Notes: a model not told the origin generated them from the letters alone. Shown: positions 7,528-15,019, counted from the first letter of the stretch. The stretch: 20,021 nt of DNA from PNC22 sp035654175 (GCA_035654175.1 DASRXL010000179.1:1-20021), one strand, 5' to 3'. Numbers and translations: made by a program.

Positions 7528-7605
7528 CCAACGGCAAAGGAGCTCGCGTGGGTGCCAGGTGTTCGTTGGGGTCTGAAAGCCCTCCACTTGCGGTGGCGTT
7601 CGAAA

Positions 7606-7625
7606 CTTTCAATTACGATTGAAAG
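7606..7625. promoter_or_regulatory. AT-rich inverted repeat upstream of mqnE
   Basis: CTTTCAAT-TACG-ATTGAAAG is a perfect 8-bp inverted repeat with a 4-base centre, strikingly AT-rich for this GC-rich window. It lies 78 bases after the dehydrogenase stop and 27 bases before the mqnE ATG. TACGAT inside it could serve as a -10 box, which would make the palindrome an operator on the mqnE promoter. As a terminator it would be weak and lacks a T tract. Its role is inferred from position only. Confidence 0.4.
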
Positions 7626-7652
7626 CACGGCGGGGCGGGTCAATACTTGGTC

Positions 7653-9035
7653 ATGAGCACCCTGACGATGCCCGTGATCCGCGACGCGGCCCTGGAACCG
7701 ATCGCCGCGAAGGTGGAGGCGGGCGAGCGGCTGAGCCTCGCGGAGGGCGAGCTGCTCTTCACGACCCCGGACCTGTGGACCGTGCTCGGCCTGGCCGACC
7801 AGGTGCGCCGGCGCCTGCACGGCGACGCCGCGTACTACAACGTCAACCGGCACCTGAACTACTCGAATATCTGCGCGCTCTCGTGCAAGTTCTGCGAGTT
7901 CTACCGCAAGCGGGGCGAGGAGGGGGCATACGAGCACTCGATCGAGGACGTGCGCGCCGAGGCCCGCCGGGCGATCGAGGCCGGCGCGACGGAGATGCAC
8001 ATCGTCGGCGGGCTGCACCCGTACCTGCCGTTCGAGTACTACACGGACATGCTCGCGGCGATCAGGGAGGAGAGCGAGGCGGCGAAACAGCGGGACAGCG
8101 AGACAGGGGCAGCGAGTGGGACACTTCATATCAAGGCGTTCACGGCGGTCGAGATCGTGCACCTGGCGAAGATCGCGAAGGTGTACAAGGCGAGCGATCG
8201 TCGGTCGGGGATCCGCTGGGTGCTCGAGAGGCTGAAGGACGCGGGGCTGGGCTCGCTGCCCGGCGGCGGGGCGGAGGTGTTCGACGACCGCGTGCACGAT
8301 GAGGCGTTCAAGGGCAAGATCCGGAGCGACGTCTGGCTCGACGTGCACAGGATCGCCCACGAGCTCGGCCTGAACACCAACGCGACCATTCTCTACGGCC
8401 ACGTCGAGCAGCGGCGCGAGCGCCTGATCCACATGGACATGCTGAGAAGGACGCAGGACGTGGCGTTGGCGAGACTGGGGTATGAAGCGAGACAGCGAAA
8501 CAGCGAGACAGCGAAACAGGGGACTGACGACGAGTGGCCGGGCGAAGTGACGCTCACGCGCCCAGGTACGCCCCTCCCCCGCCCGGGACTACCCGATGGT
8601 GTACCCCCTGTCTCGCTGTCTCGCTGCCTCGCTGACTCGCTCTGCTGCGGCTATTTCCAGACCATCATCCCCCTCCCCTTCTTCCCCGACGGGTCGGAGC
8701 TGGAGCACCTGCCGGGGCCGAGCGGGCTGGAGAACCTGCGCATGCTGGCGGTCTCGCGCCTCATGCTCGACAACTTCCCGCACGTGAAGGCGTTCTGGAT
8801 CATGCAGACGCTTGGCATGGCCCAGCTCATGCTCCAGAACGGGGCCGACGACATCGACGGCACGGTGGTGTGGTACGACATCACCAAGGTCGGCGGGGCG
8901 GACACGCACCAGGAGACGACGGTGTGGGATCTGCAGCGGGCGATCCGTGAGGCGGGGTTCAGGCCGGTGGAGCGGGACACCCTATACCGGAGGGTCGAGC
9001 GGGATGGCAAGAGGTGGTGGATCGCGGAGGGGTAG
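7653..9035 (+). CDS. mqnE: Aminofutalosine synthase MqnE with in-frame repeat insertions
   Basis: MqnE is the radical-SAM enzyme of the futalosine menaquinone pathway; it joins a chorismate-derived enolpyruvyl compound (3-[(1-carboxyvinyl)oxy]benzoate) to SAM to give aminofutalosine. The CxxxCxxC cluster motif is Cys74-Cys78-Cys81 in CALSCKFCEF. Typical family blocks follow: MHIVGGLHPYLPFEYY (115-130), LHIKAFTAVEI (158-168), NTNATILYGHVEQR (241-254), IPLPF (339-343), LPGPSGLENLRMLAVSRLMLDN (from 353) and DIDGTVV (400-406). At 460 residues it is about 75 longer than the family as I know it. The excess is at 141-156 and about 270-333, which coincide with copies of a 39-bp repeat; all conserved blocks remain in frame. 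The ATG at 7653 is preferred over a TTG six bases earlier; the ribosome site is weak. It stands apart from the sugar operon, and no other mqn gene is in view. Confidence 0.88.
   Translation: MSTLTMPVIRDAALEPIAAKVEAGERLSLAEGELLFTTPDLWTVLGLADQVRRRLHGDAAYYNVNRHLNYSNICALSCKFCEFYRKRGEEGAYEHSIEDVRAEARRAIEAGATEMHIVGGLHPYLPFEYYTDMLAAIREESEAAKQRDSETGAASGTLHIKAFTAVEIVHLAKIAKVYKASDRRSGIRWVLERLKDAGLGSLPGGGAEVFDDRVHDEAFKGKIRSDVWLDVHRIAHELGLNTNATILYGHVEQRRERLIHMDMLRRTQDVALARLGYEARQRNSETAKQGTDDEWPGEVTLTRPGTPLPRPGLPDGVPPVSLSRCLADSLCCGYFQTIIPLPFFPDGSELEHLPGPSGLENLRMLAVSRLMLDNFPHVKAFWIMQTLGMAQLMLQNGADDIDGTVVWYDITKVGGADTHQETTVWDLQRAIREAGFRPVERDTLYRRVERDGKRWWIAEG
8071..8109 (+). repeat. 39-bp octamer-based repeat inside mqnE, single forward copy
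   Basis: This 39-base stretch is built from units such as GCGAAACA, GCGGGACA and GCGAGACA and ends in GGGG. By eye it matches the reverse complement of 8605-8643 at 34 of 39 positions and is closely related to 8484-8522. It encodes much of the extra segment SEAAKQRDSETGAASG (residues 141-156), lying between DMLAAIREE and LHIKAFTAVE, which are adjacent blocks in ordinary MqnE. The strand lacks T throughout, so no stop codon can arise. Confidence 0.8.
8484..8643. repeat. 160-bp palindromic element inside mqnE: inverted pair of the 39-bp repeat
   Basis: The left arm is 8484-8522 and the right arm 8605-8643. The right arm reverse-complemented matches the left at 33 of 39 positions, with 82 bases between. 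Each arm is a run of 8-base units (GCGAGACA/GCGAAACA) ending in GGGG on the inner side. The element is read through in frame and supplies residues 278-330 of MqnE, between RRTQD (265-269) and GYFQTIIPLPF (333-343), where family members have only about three residues. Its composition and low-complexity peptide (RQRNSETAKQ, VSLSRCLADS) are unlike the rest of the enzyme. It resembles a non-autonomous palindromic element and has no gene of its own. Confidence 0.8.
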
Positions 9036-9057
9036 CGCGCGTTGAGAGGAAGCAGAA

Positions 9058-9594
9058 GTGATCGTCTCTTCCTACAGCATCCTCTGCTCGCTTCCGCTTA
9101 TCGTGATCTACTCCGCAAGCTGCACCATTCGGAGGGGGAATCGAAGGTCAGTAGCCGATGTGCTCCTGATCGCATGGAGCGTCGCCTACGCGGCAGTGCA
9201 GATGCCGACAGCGAGCTTGATGGGCGCGGTAGCTGAGCAGGTCAGCTGGGGCCAAGAGGGCTGGACGGGGGTCCCACTCTCTGTGCTGGTTACGAGTGGA
9301 GTCACCGCGGGAATCTTGGGCTTTGCGACGCGATCGCGTGGCCTGGTTCTCGCGACGATCCTCGCGTCAGTTCCCGCAGCCTTGCTGCTGGTCGATCCAG
9401 GAACCGCCAAGGTGATTGCTGCGCCGGTGACGTGGCACGCGATCGTGGGCTCGGCCATCCTCTTCCACGTGGCACGAAATCGGCCGACGAAGGCCGGGGT
9501 GTGCCCGCATTGCGGCTACTCGCTCGAGGGCCTGCACTTCGCCGCGCCCTGTCCGGAGTGCGGGCGCGGAGCGGTTGCGGAGGCGGCGCCATGA
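9058..9594 (+). CDS. Membrane protein with C-terminal zinc ribbon (array member 1)
   Basis: The 178-residue protein has about five hydrophobic segments (roughly 5-21, 33-55, 72-90, 94-112 and 119-138). A C-terminal zinc ribbon follows, with Cys149/Cys152 in CPHCGYSLEGL and Cys165/Cys168 in CPECG. CxxCGYxLxGL ribbons attached to membrane segments are common in Phycisphaerae proteins of unknown role. The start is GTG at 9058, supported by GAGAGGA at 9044-9050; it lies 22 bases after mqnE. Its stop overlaps the next start (ATGA), so the pair is translationally coupled. The closest relative in the window is the next gene, which shares the core IAW…P segment and the AP-x-x-WH-x-IV helix before the ribbon. 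Confidence 0.8.
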   Translation: MIVSSYSILCSLPLIVIYSASCTIRRGNRRSVADVLLIAWSVAYAAVQMPTASLMGAVAEQVSWGQEGWTGVPLSVLVTSGVTAGILGFATRSRGLVLATILASVPAALLLVDPGTAKVIAAPVTWHAIVGSAILFHVARNRPTKAGVCPHCGYSLEGLHFAAPCPECGRGAVAEAAP

Positions 9595-10112
9595 CTCTCG
9601 CCTTGATTTATTCGCTGCTCTGTGGCGTCGCCTTCATCGCTGCTAGCACGGTCGGGTGGTCCATCCGAGGGGGACGCCGGACCGTCAGAAACGCAATAGT
9701 CCTCGCGTGGGGCGGGCTGTACATCTGTGCGAACATTCCCATCACCGCGGGGTGCGCCCAGTTTGTTGCCTCGACGTGGGGCGGGAGTGAGCTGGTCGGG
9801 CTCGCGCTCGCGATCGCTTTGACGAGCATGATCACGGCGGGCCTGCTCGGCCTCGCGATCGAGTCGCTGCCTGTCACGCTCGTGACGGCCGGAGCCGCCG
9901 CCCCCGCTGCGATCCTCGTACTCGCCGACTCCGGGTCTGGTGTGCTAATTGCGCCGATAGTCTGGCACCTCATCGTGGATACGGCGATCATCGCCCATGC
10001 CACGCGGCATCGCAAACCAAGGGTCGGAGCGTGTCCAAGCTGCGGCTATTCGCTGGCGGGGCTGCCTGCTGAAACAGCGTGCCCCGAATGCGGCGAAGGA
10101 GCGCGGGAGTGA
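9591..10112 (+). CDS. Membrane protein with C-terminal zinc ribbon (array member 2)
   Basis: The 173-residue protein is a paralogue of the preceding one: it has five hydrophobic segments, the APIVWHLIV helix (121-129), then a ribbon with Cys148/Cys151 (CPSCGYSLAGL) and Cys164/Cys167 (CPECG). The ATG overlaps the previous stop by four bases (ATGA), and GGAGG lies at 9579-9583, seven bases upstream. Its own stop overlaps the next gene as GTGA. The strict overlaps suggest a fixed stoichiometry of a multi-subunit membrane assembly. The ribbon should face the cytoplasm if the positive-inside rule holds (RHRKPR just before it). No enzyme motif is present. Confidence 0.8.
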   Translation: MTLALIYSLLCGVAFIAASTVGWSIRGGRRTVRNAIVLAWGGLYICANIPITAGCAQFVASTWGGSELVGLALAIALTSMITAGLLGLAIESLPVTLVTAGAAAPAAILVLADSGSGVLIAPIVWHLIVDTAIIAHATRHRKPRVGACPSCGYSLAGLPAETACPECGEGARE

Positions 10113-10450
10113 CTACGCCGCGAACAAACGTCCTCGACGCGGTTCTGCTTTCGATGGCGAGCGGCGCGATCTTCGCTCTTGGAATGGCGTTCGCATCAGG
10201 GCTCCCGGCGGCGCTTTGGCACTACGCAGCCCTGGTCGGCGGAATCGTCGGATTTGTGCTCTCTCCGGGCGCGACGTTTGCTCGCTCCGATTCCCAGTGC
10301 AGGGTTTCCTTCGCTTGGGTCTTCTGCCCCACGTTCGCCGTCGCCATCGCCGCGGGGCGGACCACCGAGCCTTTCGCGGCGTTGCTCCTCACAATCGTGA
10401 CATACAGCGGGACGGCGGCCGTTGCTGGGTTGTGGCAATGCACCGGCTGA
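10109..10450 (+). CDS. Membrane portion of a split zinc-ribbon protein (array member 3a)
   Basis: The 113-residue product starts at GTG 10109 (GTGA overlap with the previous stop; AGGA at 10097-10100). It contains three to four hydrophobic segments and the signature VGGIVGFVLSP…DSQCRVSFAWVF. This is clearly paralogous to member 4 (VGGLVGFVASP…DPECRPSFQWVFWPT). Unlike its relatives it ends right after the last membrane segment (AGLWQCTG, then stop), and the expected zinc ribbon follows immediately in the -1 frame at 10438-10572. A one-base deletion in an ancestral fused gene, an assembly error, or functional splitting with overlapping re-initiation are all possible. Confidence 0.65.
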   Translation: MTTPRTNVLDAVLLSMASGAIFALGMAFASGLPAALWHYAALVGGIVGFVLSPGATFARSDSQCRVSFAWVFCPTFAVAIAAGRTTEPFAALLLTIVTYSGTAAVAGLWQCTG

Positions 10451-10572
10451 ACCGCCTGGAGAGGTGCAAGGGGCTCTGCGTGCGGTGCGGGTACTCGCTC
10501 GGGGGACTGCCGAGCGGTGCGCTATGCCCGGAGTGCGGCACTCCGCGAACGACCACGGGGCACACCTTGTGA
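10438..10572 (+). CDS. Detached zinc ribbon of the split protein (array member 3b)
   Basis: This 44-residue open frame begins at ATG 10438, 13 bases inside the end of the membrane portion. It encodes a complete ribbon: Cys14/Cys17 in CVRCGYSLGGL and Cys30/Cys33 in CPECG, preceded by a basic stretch (RLNRLERCKG). It matches the place where members 1, 2 and 4 have their ribbons. No Shine-Dalgarno site precedes it. Its stop codon overlaps the next start as GTGA, the same junction used elsewhere in the array, which argues that this frame was the original 3' end of member 3. It could be translated by re-initiation or frameshifting, or be a remnant. Confidence 0.5.
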   Translation: MHRLNRLERCKGLCVRCGYSLGGLPSGALCPECGTPRTTTGHTL

Positions 10573-11051
10573 AGCGGATGAACCCGTTGCTCGTAGTTGC
10601 GATCTCCGTCGGGTGCGGCATTGTCTTTGCGACCGGCGCCGCGCTCGGCGCCCGCGTCACCGAGTTCATCCTGATGGCTTGGATCGTCGGAGGTCTCGTC
10701 GGCTTCGTCGCGTCTCCGGCCGCGGCGGTTGCGCTCACAGATCCCGAGTGTCGGCCATCCTTTCAGTGGGTGTTCTGGCCGACGCTGACCGCCGCGACGC
10801 TGGCCGGCGCGATCGGCGGGGTTGGTGTCGCGGTGCTCGGGAGCGTGTGTACATACACACTCGCCGCCGTTTCGGCCGGACTCTTCGCGCGGATCTGGCG
10901 GCGTCGAAGACTGAACTGGTATTCCGCCGGGCGGTGCGGTTCGTGCGGCTACGACATGTCCGGGCTCGACGCCCAGACCTGTCCCGAGTGCGGGCGAACG
11001 GCGAGAGTCCGCCCTTTCATGCGCGTGCCGGTGGAGGTGCTGCGCCCGTGA
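10569..11051 (+). CDS. Membrane protein with C-terminal zinc ribbon (array member 4)
   Basis: The 160-residue protein, counted from GTG 10569, has four hydrophobic segments (about 6-26, 33-56, 67-88 and 92-108), a basic linker (RIWRRRRLN), and a ribbon with Cys123/Cys126 (CGSCGYDMSGL) and Cys138/Cys141 (CPECG). It is the intact paralogue of the split member 3. The GTG is chosen because GTGA overlaps the preceding stop, as at the other junctions; ATG 10578 is the alternative. The gene ends the array, and a paired-hairpin element begins 12 bases after its stop. Confidence 0.78.
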   Translation: MKRMNPLLVVAISVGCGIVFATGAALGARVTEFILMAWIVGGLVGFVASPAAAVALTDPECRPSFQWVFWPTLTAATLAGAIGGVGVAVLGSVCTYTLAAVSAGLFARIWRRRRLNWYSAGRCGSCGYDMSGLDAQTCPECGRTARVRPFMRVPVEVLRP

Positions 11052-11063
11052 TCATTTGCCTCT

Positions 11064-11133
11064 ACGAGCCCCGAGCGCAAGCTCGGGAAGGCGTTGCACA
11101 CCACAGAATCCCGAGCTTGCGCTCGGGGCTCGT
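11064..11133. repeat. REPIN-like paired hairpin element, copy 1
   Basis: Two perfect 24-bp inverted arms (11064-11087 and 11110-11133) flank a 22-base centre. Each arm is itself a hairpin, CCCGAGC-GCAA-GCTCGGG, with a 7-bp stem closed by a GCAA (GNRA-type) tetraloop, so the whole can form a cruciform or two hairpins. The layout of two inverted short palindromes matches REP doublets. It lies between the convergent stops of the zinc-ribbon gene and the PEP-CTERM gene and may also stop transcription from both sides, although no T tract follows. Confidence 0.8.
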
Positions 11134-11157
11134 GAAGGCGGGCGGCTTCACATCGCA

Positions 11158-11670
11158 CTACCGCCGCCGGCGTTGAGCCAGCCCCGCCATTGCCGCTCCG
11201 GCGAGCGCCATCGCCCCCGGCGCGGGCACCGGCGTGTACTCGAACTCGATCCGCGAGCCGTCGAGCAGGATCGCGTCGATCGGTGCGCTCGATGCCCCGT
11301 AGATCGTCGAGATGAACTCGCCGTTGAAGTCGGTCGTCTCGATCTCGTAGCTGAAGGTCCCCGTGCCCGACCAGCCCATCCCCGCGCCCGTGAGATCCAG
11401 GAGCTGGCTCGAGCCCTGGTCGGGGATGGTGGGAAACGTGATGTCGTGCGCGTAGTCCGCCGCGTCGCCGCTGAAGACCTGGACGTAGAGGTAGATGCGG
11501 GCGACGTCGATGTGCCCGCCGATCCGCTCGTCGGCGGGGAAGATGAAGCCGGTGTAGGTCGTGCCGGGGTCGGTGAAGCTGAAGGTCGTGATGTCGGCGA
11601 GGGCGGGCGTCGCGACGGCCGCGCCGACGCAGCACGCGGCCGCGCCGGCCAGAAGGCTCTTGAGTTGCAT
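11158..11670 (-). CDS. Secreted PEP-CTERM-type protein
   Basis: The 170-residue protein has a signal peptide (MQLK, hydrophobic core, cleavage near PALA-D at 23-27). A beta-rich body without catalytic motifs follows. It ends in a PEP-CTERM-like tail: the motif VPAPG, a hydrophobic helix (AMALAGAAMAGLA) and a terminal RRRR cluster. Such tails are recognised by exosortase for export and processing to the outer surface. The mature part is acidic and Thr/Ser/Gly-rich. The start at 11670 is backed by GGAGAG nine bases upstream; a longer frame reaching 11793 would run through a hairpin element. It stands alone between two REPIN-like elements, a possible sign of a movable or recently acquired cassette. 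The function of the mature protein is unknown. Confidence 0.82.
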   Translation of the reverse strand: MQLKSLLAGAAACCVGAAVATPALADITTFSFTDPGTTYTGFIFPADERIGGHIDVARIYLYVQVFSGDAADYAHDITFPTIPDQGSSQLLDLTGAGMGWSGTGTFSYEIETTDFNGEFISTIYGASSAPIDAILLDGSRIEFEYTPVPAPGAMALAGAAMAGLAQRRRR

Positions 11671-11753
11671 GGTGGAGGACTCTCCTTCGGCGGCCCCCCT
11701 CCGGGCCGCGCGGATCTCTTCGAGCGTAGGTCTCGAGCGGTTCCGCGGCGCGC

Positions 11754-11837
11754 CTTGACGAGCCCCGAGCGCAAGCTCGGGTGTGTCTCGCAAGCGATGA
11801 GTATCGATTCCCGAGCTCGCGCTCGGGGCTCGTCAAG
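11754..11837. repeat. REPIN-like paired hairpin element, copy 2
   Basis: The inverted arms 11754-11781 and 11810-11837 match at 27 of 28 positions around a 28-base centre. Each arm again holds the 7-bp hairpin; the single difference turns the GCAA loop into GCGA, which is still of GNRA type. The centre sequence differs from copy 1, as expected for dispersed doublets. It begins 12 bases beyond the stop of the nuclease gene on the minus strand and lies upstream of the PEP-CTERM gene, whose promoter must fit in 11671-11753 or within the element. Confidence 0.8.
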
Positions 11838-11849
11838 CCACAGGCCCGA

Positions 11850-13241
<1,392 letters not shown>

Positions 13242-13247
13242 CGGGGC

Positions 13248-13253
13248 AGTGTA
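13248..13253 (-). promoter_or_regulatory. Candidate -10 box for a leaderless nuclease message
   Basis: TACACT on the minus strand ends six bases before the ATG at 13241, where the transcription start would fall on or next to the start codon. The same hexamer occurs at 1095-1090 before the ArsR-methyltransferase gene and at 18801-18806 before the cytochrome gene. No good -35 box is visible here. Confidence 0.35.
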
Positions 13254-13304
13254 GCGGGAGGATCGCCGGCATCTTCCGGCCCACCCGGCGGTATCCTCGT
13301 GCGC

Positions 13305-14036
13305 GTGGCTCGTTCTCATCTCTGCCGGAGCTGCGGCCTCGATCTCGCGCGCCTGCGGGCGCCCCCGGATCCTCACTATGGTCTCCCGGTGGTCGTGTGC
13401 CCGGGGTGCGGCGTCGCGTGCGTGCGCCGGCCGTTCGGGGGAACGGCGCGGGGGAGGGCGGCATCCAGACGGCTCGCGGCCGGCTCGCGCCTCGTGCTCC
13501 GCGTTCTCCTGCTCGTGCTCGCCGCCGTGATTGCGCTGGGAACGGCGGCGATGGTCAGCAACGGGATCGAGCATGCCGTGGGCAAGGGATCCGTCTCCGC
13601 CCTGTTCTCGCAGGGGTCGCCCGAACGCCGGCGGCTCGAGGGATGGATGAGCGACACCGGATCATGGGCGGCGCCGAGCTGGGCGATCGCGTGTATCGGC
13701 GCAGGCGCGGCGGTGGGGCTGGCGTTCCCGCACTGGCGCATGCGCTGGTGGTTGCCGGGAGCGCCGGCAGCCCTTCTCCTGATCCACGCCGTCGCGTTCG
13801 CGGCGGTCGTGCTCGGGCAGTGGGCGGGCGAGGACGTCTCGCTCGCTCAGGCGTGCCGCGTGCAGGCGCGCGAATTCGGCTCGTTCACCCTGTTCATAGC
13901 CCCGCTCGCGGCGGGGCTCGTGCTCGCGTCGGTCGCGATGCGCGCGACGCTCGGCGTGAGCCGCGCCGCGCACCTCGGGCGCGGTCTGGGCTCGCGCCGC
14001 TTGCGGCGCGCCAGGAAGATCTGGAGAGAGCGATGA
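13305..14036 (+). CDS. Membrane protein with N-terminal zinc ribbon
   Basis: The 243-residue protein starts with a zinc ribbon: Cys7/Cys10 (CRSCGLDLARL) and Cys32/Cys35 (CPGCG), the second pair preceded by PHYGLPVVV. About four membrane segments follow, the first near residues 65-88. The arrangement is the reverse of the 9058-11051 array, where the ribbon is C-terminal. The start is uncertain: GTG 13305 or GTG 13299, both with weak ribosome sites; TATCCT at 13292-13297 could be a -10 box for a leaderless message from 13305. The stop overlaps the next start as ATGA, and the next protein has the same design, so they probably form a complex. The long open frame continuing upstream is antisense to the nuclease gene and not real. 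The function is unknown. Confidence 0.75.
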   Translation: MARSHLCRSCGLDLARLRAPPDPHYGLPVVVCPGCGVACVRRPFGGTARGRAASRRLAAGSRLVLRVLLLVLAAVIALGTAAMVSNGIEHAVGKGSVSALFSQGSPERRRLEGWMSDTGSWAAPSWAIACIGAGAAVGLAFPHWRMRWWLPGAPAALLLIHAVAFAAVVLGQWAGEDVSLAQACRVQAREFGSFTLFIAPLAAGLVLASVAMRATLGVSRAAHLGRGLGSRRLRRARKIWRER

Positions 14037-15019
14037 ACGCAGAAGCGGGGCCCCCAGAAGCTGTCGCCGCACAAACGGGGCGGGAAGGATCAGACCGCGG
14101 CGTGCTGCTCGGCGACCGCCTGTGCGTGGCGTGCGGATTCAACCTGCACGGCCAGACGATCGCGCGGGAGCCGCACTACGGCATGCTCTCGGTGCGCTGC
14201 CCGGAGTGCTCGACCATGGCCTCGCTGCAGGAGTACCCGGTGCTCGGGGCCTGGGCGCGGAGGATGGGCATGGTGCTCGCGCTCGTCTGGGCCGTGGCGA
14301 TGCTGCTCCTGGCTTTTTTCACGGGGCTGACGGTCTATTTCGGGGCGACCGGCGTGGCCGTGGAGGCGACGCGCCCGGCCGCGAGGCAGATCGGGCTGGC
14401 GTTCAAGGAGTACGTGCTGGCGCACGACGAGCTCACCGCCTCGGGAACGCCCTACAGCTCCGAGTTCGCCTGGATGGTGCAGCAGCCGGATCCGGAGCTG
14501 AACTACGTCGACGAGGGCTGGTTCACGCAGCAAACGATGAGCACGCTGGCGTCGCGCCCCCCGATCGGACCCAGGCTGCTCGTGCACGCGATCCCCTTCG
14601 CCCTCGGCATGGCGGCCTGGGGCGCCGCCTGGTCGGTGGCATCGATGCACCGGCGCGTGGGCCGGCGCCTGCTGGCGCCGGTCGTCGTGTGCTGCCTGGC
14701 GGGCGCGATGCTGGTGCTCGCGCATCTCCGGCCCGCGACGAGCCAGAGCGGGTTCGGCACGTACGTCATGCAGGGCTGGGGCTGGGGCATACCGGCGAGC
14801 ATGGCGGCCGAACGCGCCTTCGGCCTCCCCGCGGCGCTCCTCGGGCTGGGCCTCGGGGTGTGCTCGCTGGCGGTCGGCGTCGTGCTGGGGCGGCCCCTGG
14901 CGCGGCTAGCCGTGCGCCTGCTGCTGCCGCCTCACCAGCGCGGGCCGCTGGCGGGGTTGTGGCATGTGGATGGGCTGCCCTCGCCGCCGACGCGGGGGGA
15001 GTTCTGGCTGCGAGGCTAG
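14033..15019 (+). CDS. Larger membrane protein with N-terminal zinc ribbon
   Basis: This 328-residue protein has Cys31/Cys34 (CVACGFNLHG) and Cys56/Cys59 (CPECS), with PHYGMLSVR before the second pair as in its upstream partner. Membrane helices lie near 80-105, 190-210, 220-238 and 260-290, and a long, probably extracytoplasmic loop (about 110-185, DELTASGTPYSSEF, YVDEGWFTQQTM) sits between the first two. The ATG overlaps the preceding stop (ATGA), and GGAGAG at 14023-14028 is a good ribosome site. The protein ends in a short Pro-rich tail. Its stop TAG shares the CTAG at 15016-15019 with the facing transporter gene. No enzyme motif is visible; a sensing or scaffolding role is a guess. Confidence 0.8.
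   Translation: MNAEAGPPEAVAAQTGREGSDRGVLLGDRLCVACGFNLHGQTIAREPHYGMLSVRCPECSTMASLQEYPVLGAWARRMGMVLALVWAVAMLLLAFFTGLTVYFGATGVAVEATRPAARQIGLAFKEYVLAHDELTASGTPYSSEFAWMVQQPDPELNYVDEGWFTQQTMSTLASRPPIGPRLLVHAIPFALGMAAWGAAWSVASMHRRVGRRLLAPVVVCCLAGAMLVLAHLRPATSQSGFGTYVMQGWGWGIPASMAAERAFGLPAALLGLGLGVCSLAVGVVLGRPLARLAVRLLLPPHQRGPLAGLWHVDGLPSPPTRGEFWLRG

Noticed and set aside
4192..7587. Long minus-strand open frames opposite the kinase, aldolase and dehydrogenase genes
   Set aside because: Their translations are Arg/Pro/His-rich without family motifs and have no ribosome sites; they are shadows of the operon on the + strand.
8071..8643. CRISPR array reading of the repeats in mqnE
   Set aside because: The copies are diverged, one is inverted, spacers are unequal (374 and 82 bases), all lie inside a coding frame, and no cas gene is present.
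10420..10450. Programmed -1 ribosomal frameshift joining the membrane part and zinc ribbon
   Set aside because: No X-XXY-YYZ slippery heptamer or evident downstream pseudoknot is visible before the stop at 10450, so this was not claimed.
11064..11133. Simple Rho-independent terminator
   Set aside because: The two-hairpin inverted architecture recurs at 11754-11837 with a different centre, and no T tract follows. A dispersed element explains it better, though a secondary terminator role is possible.
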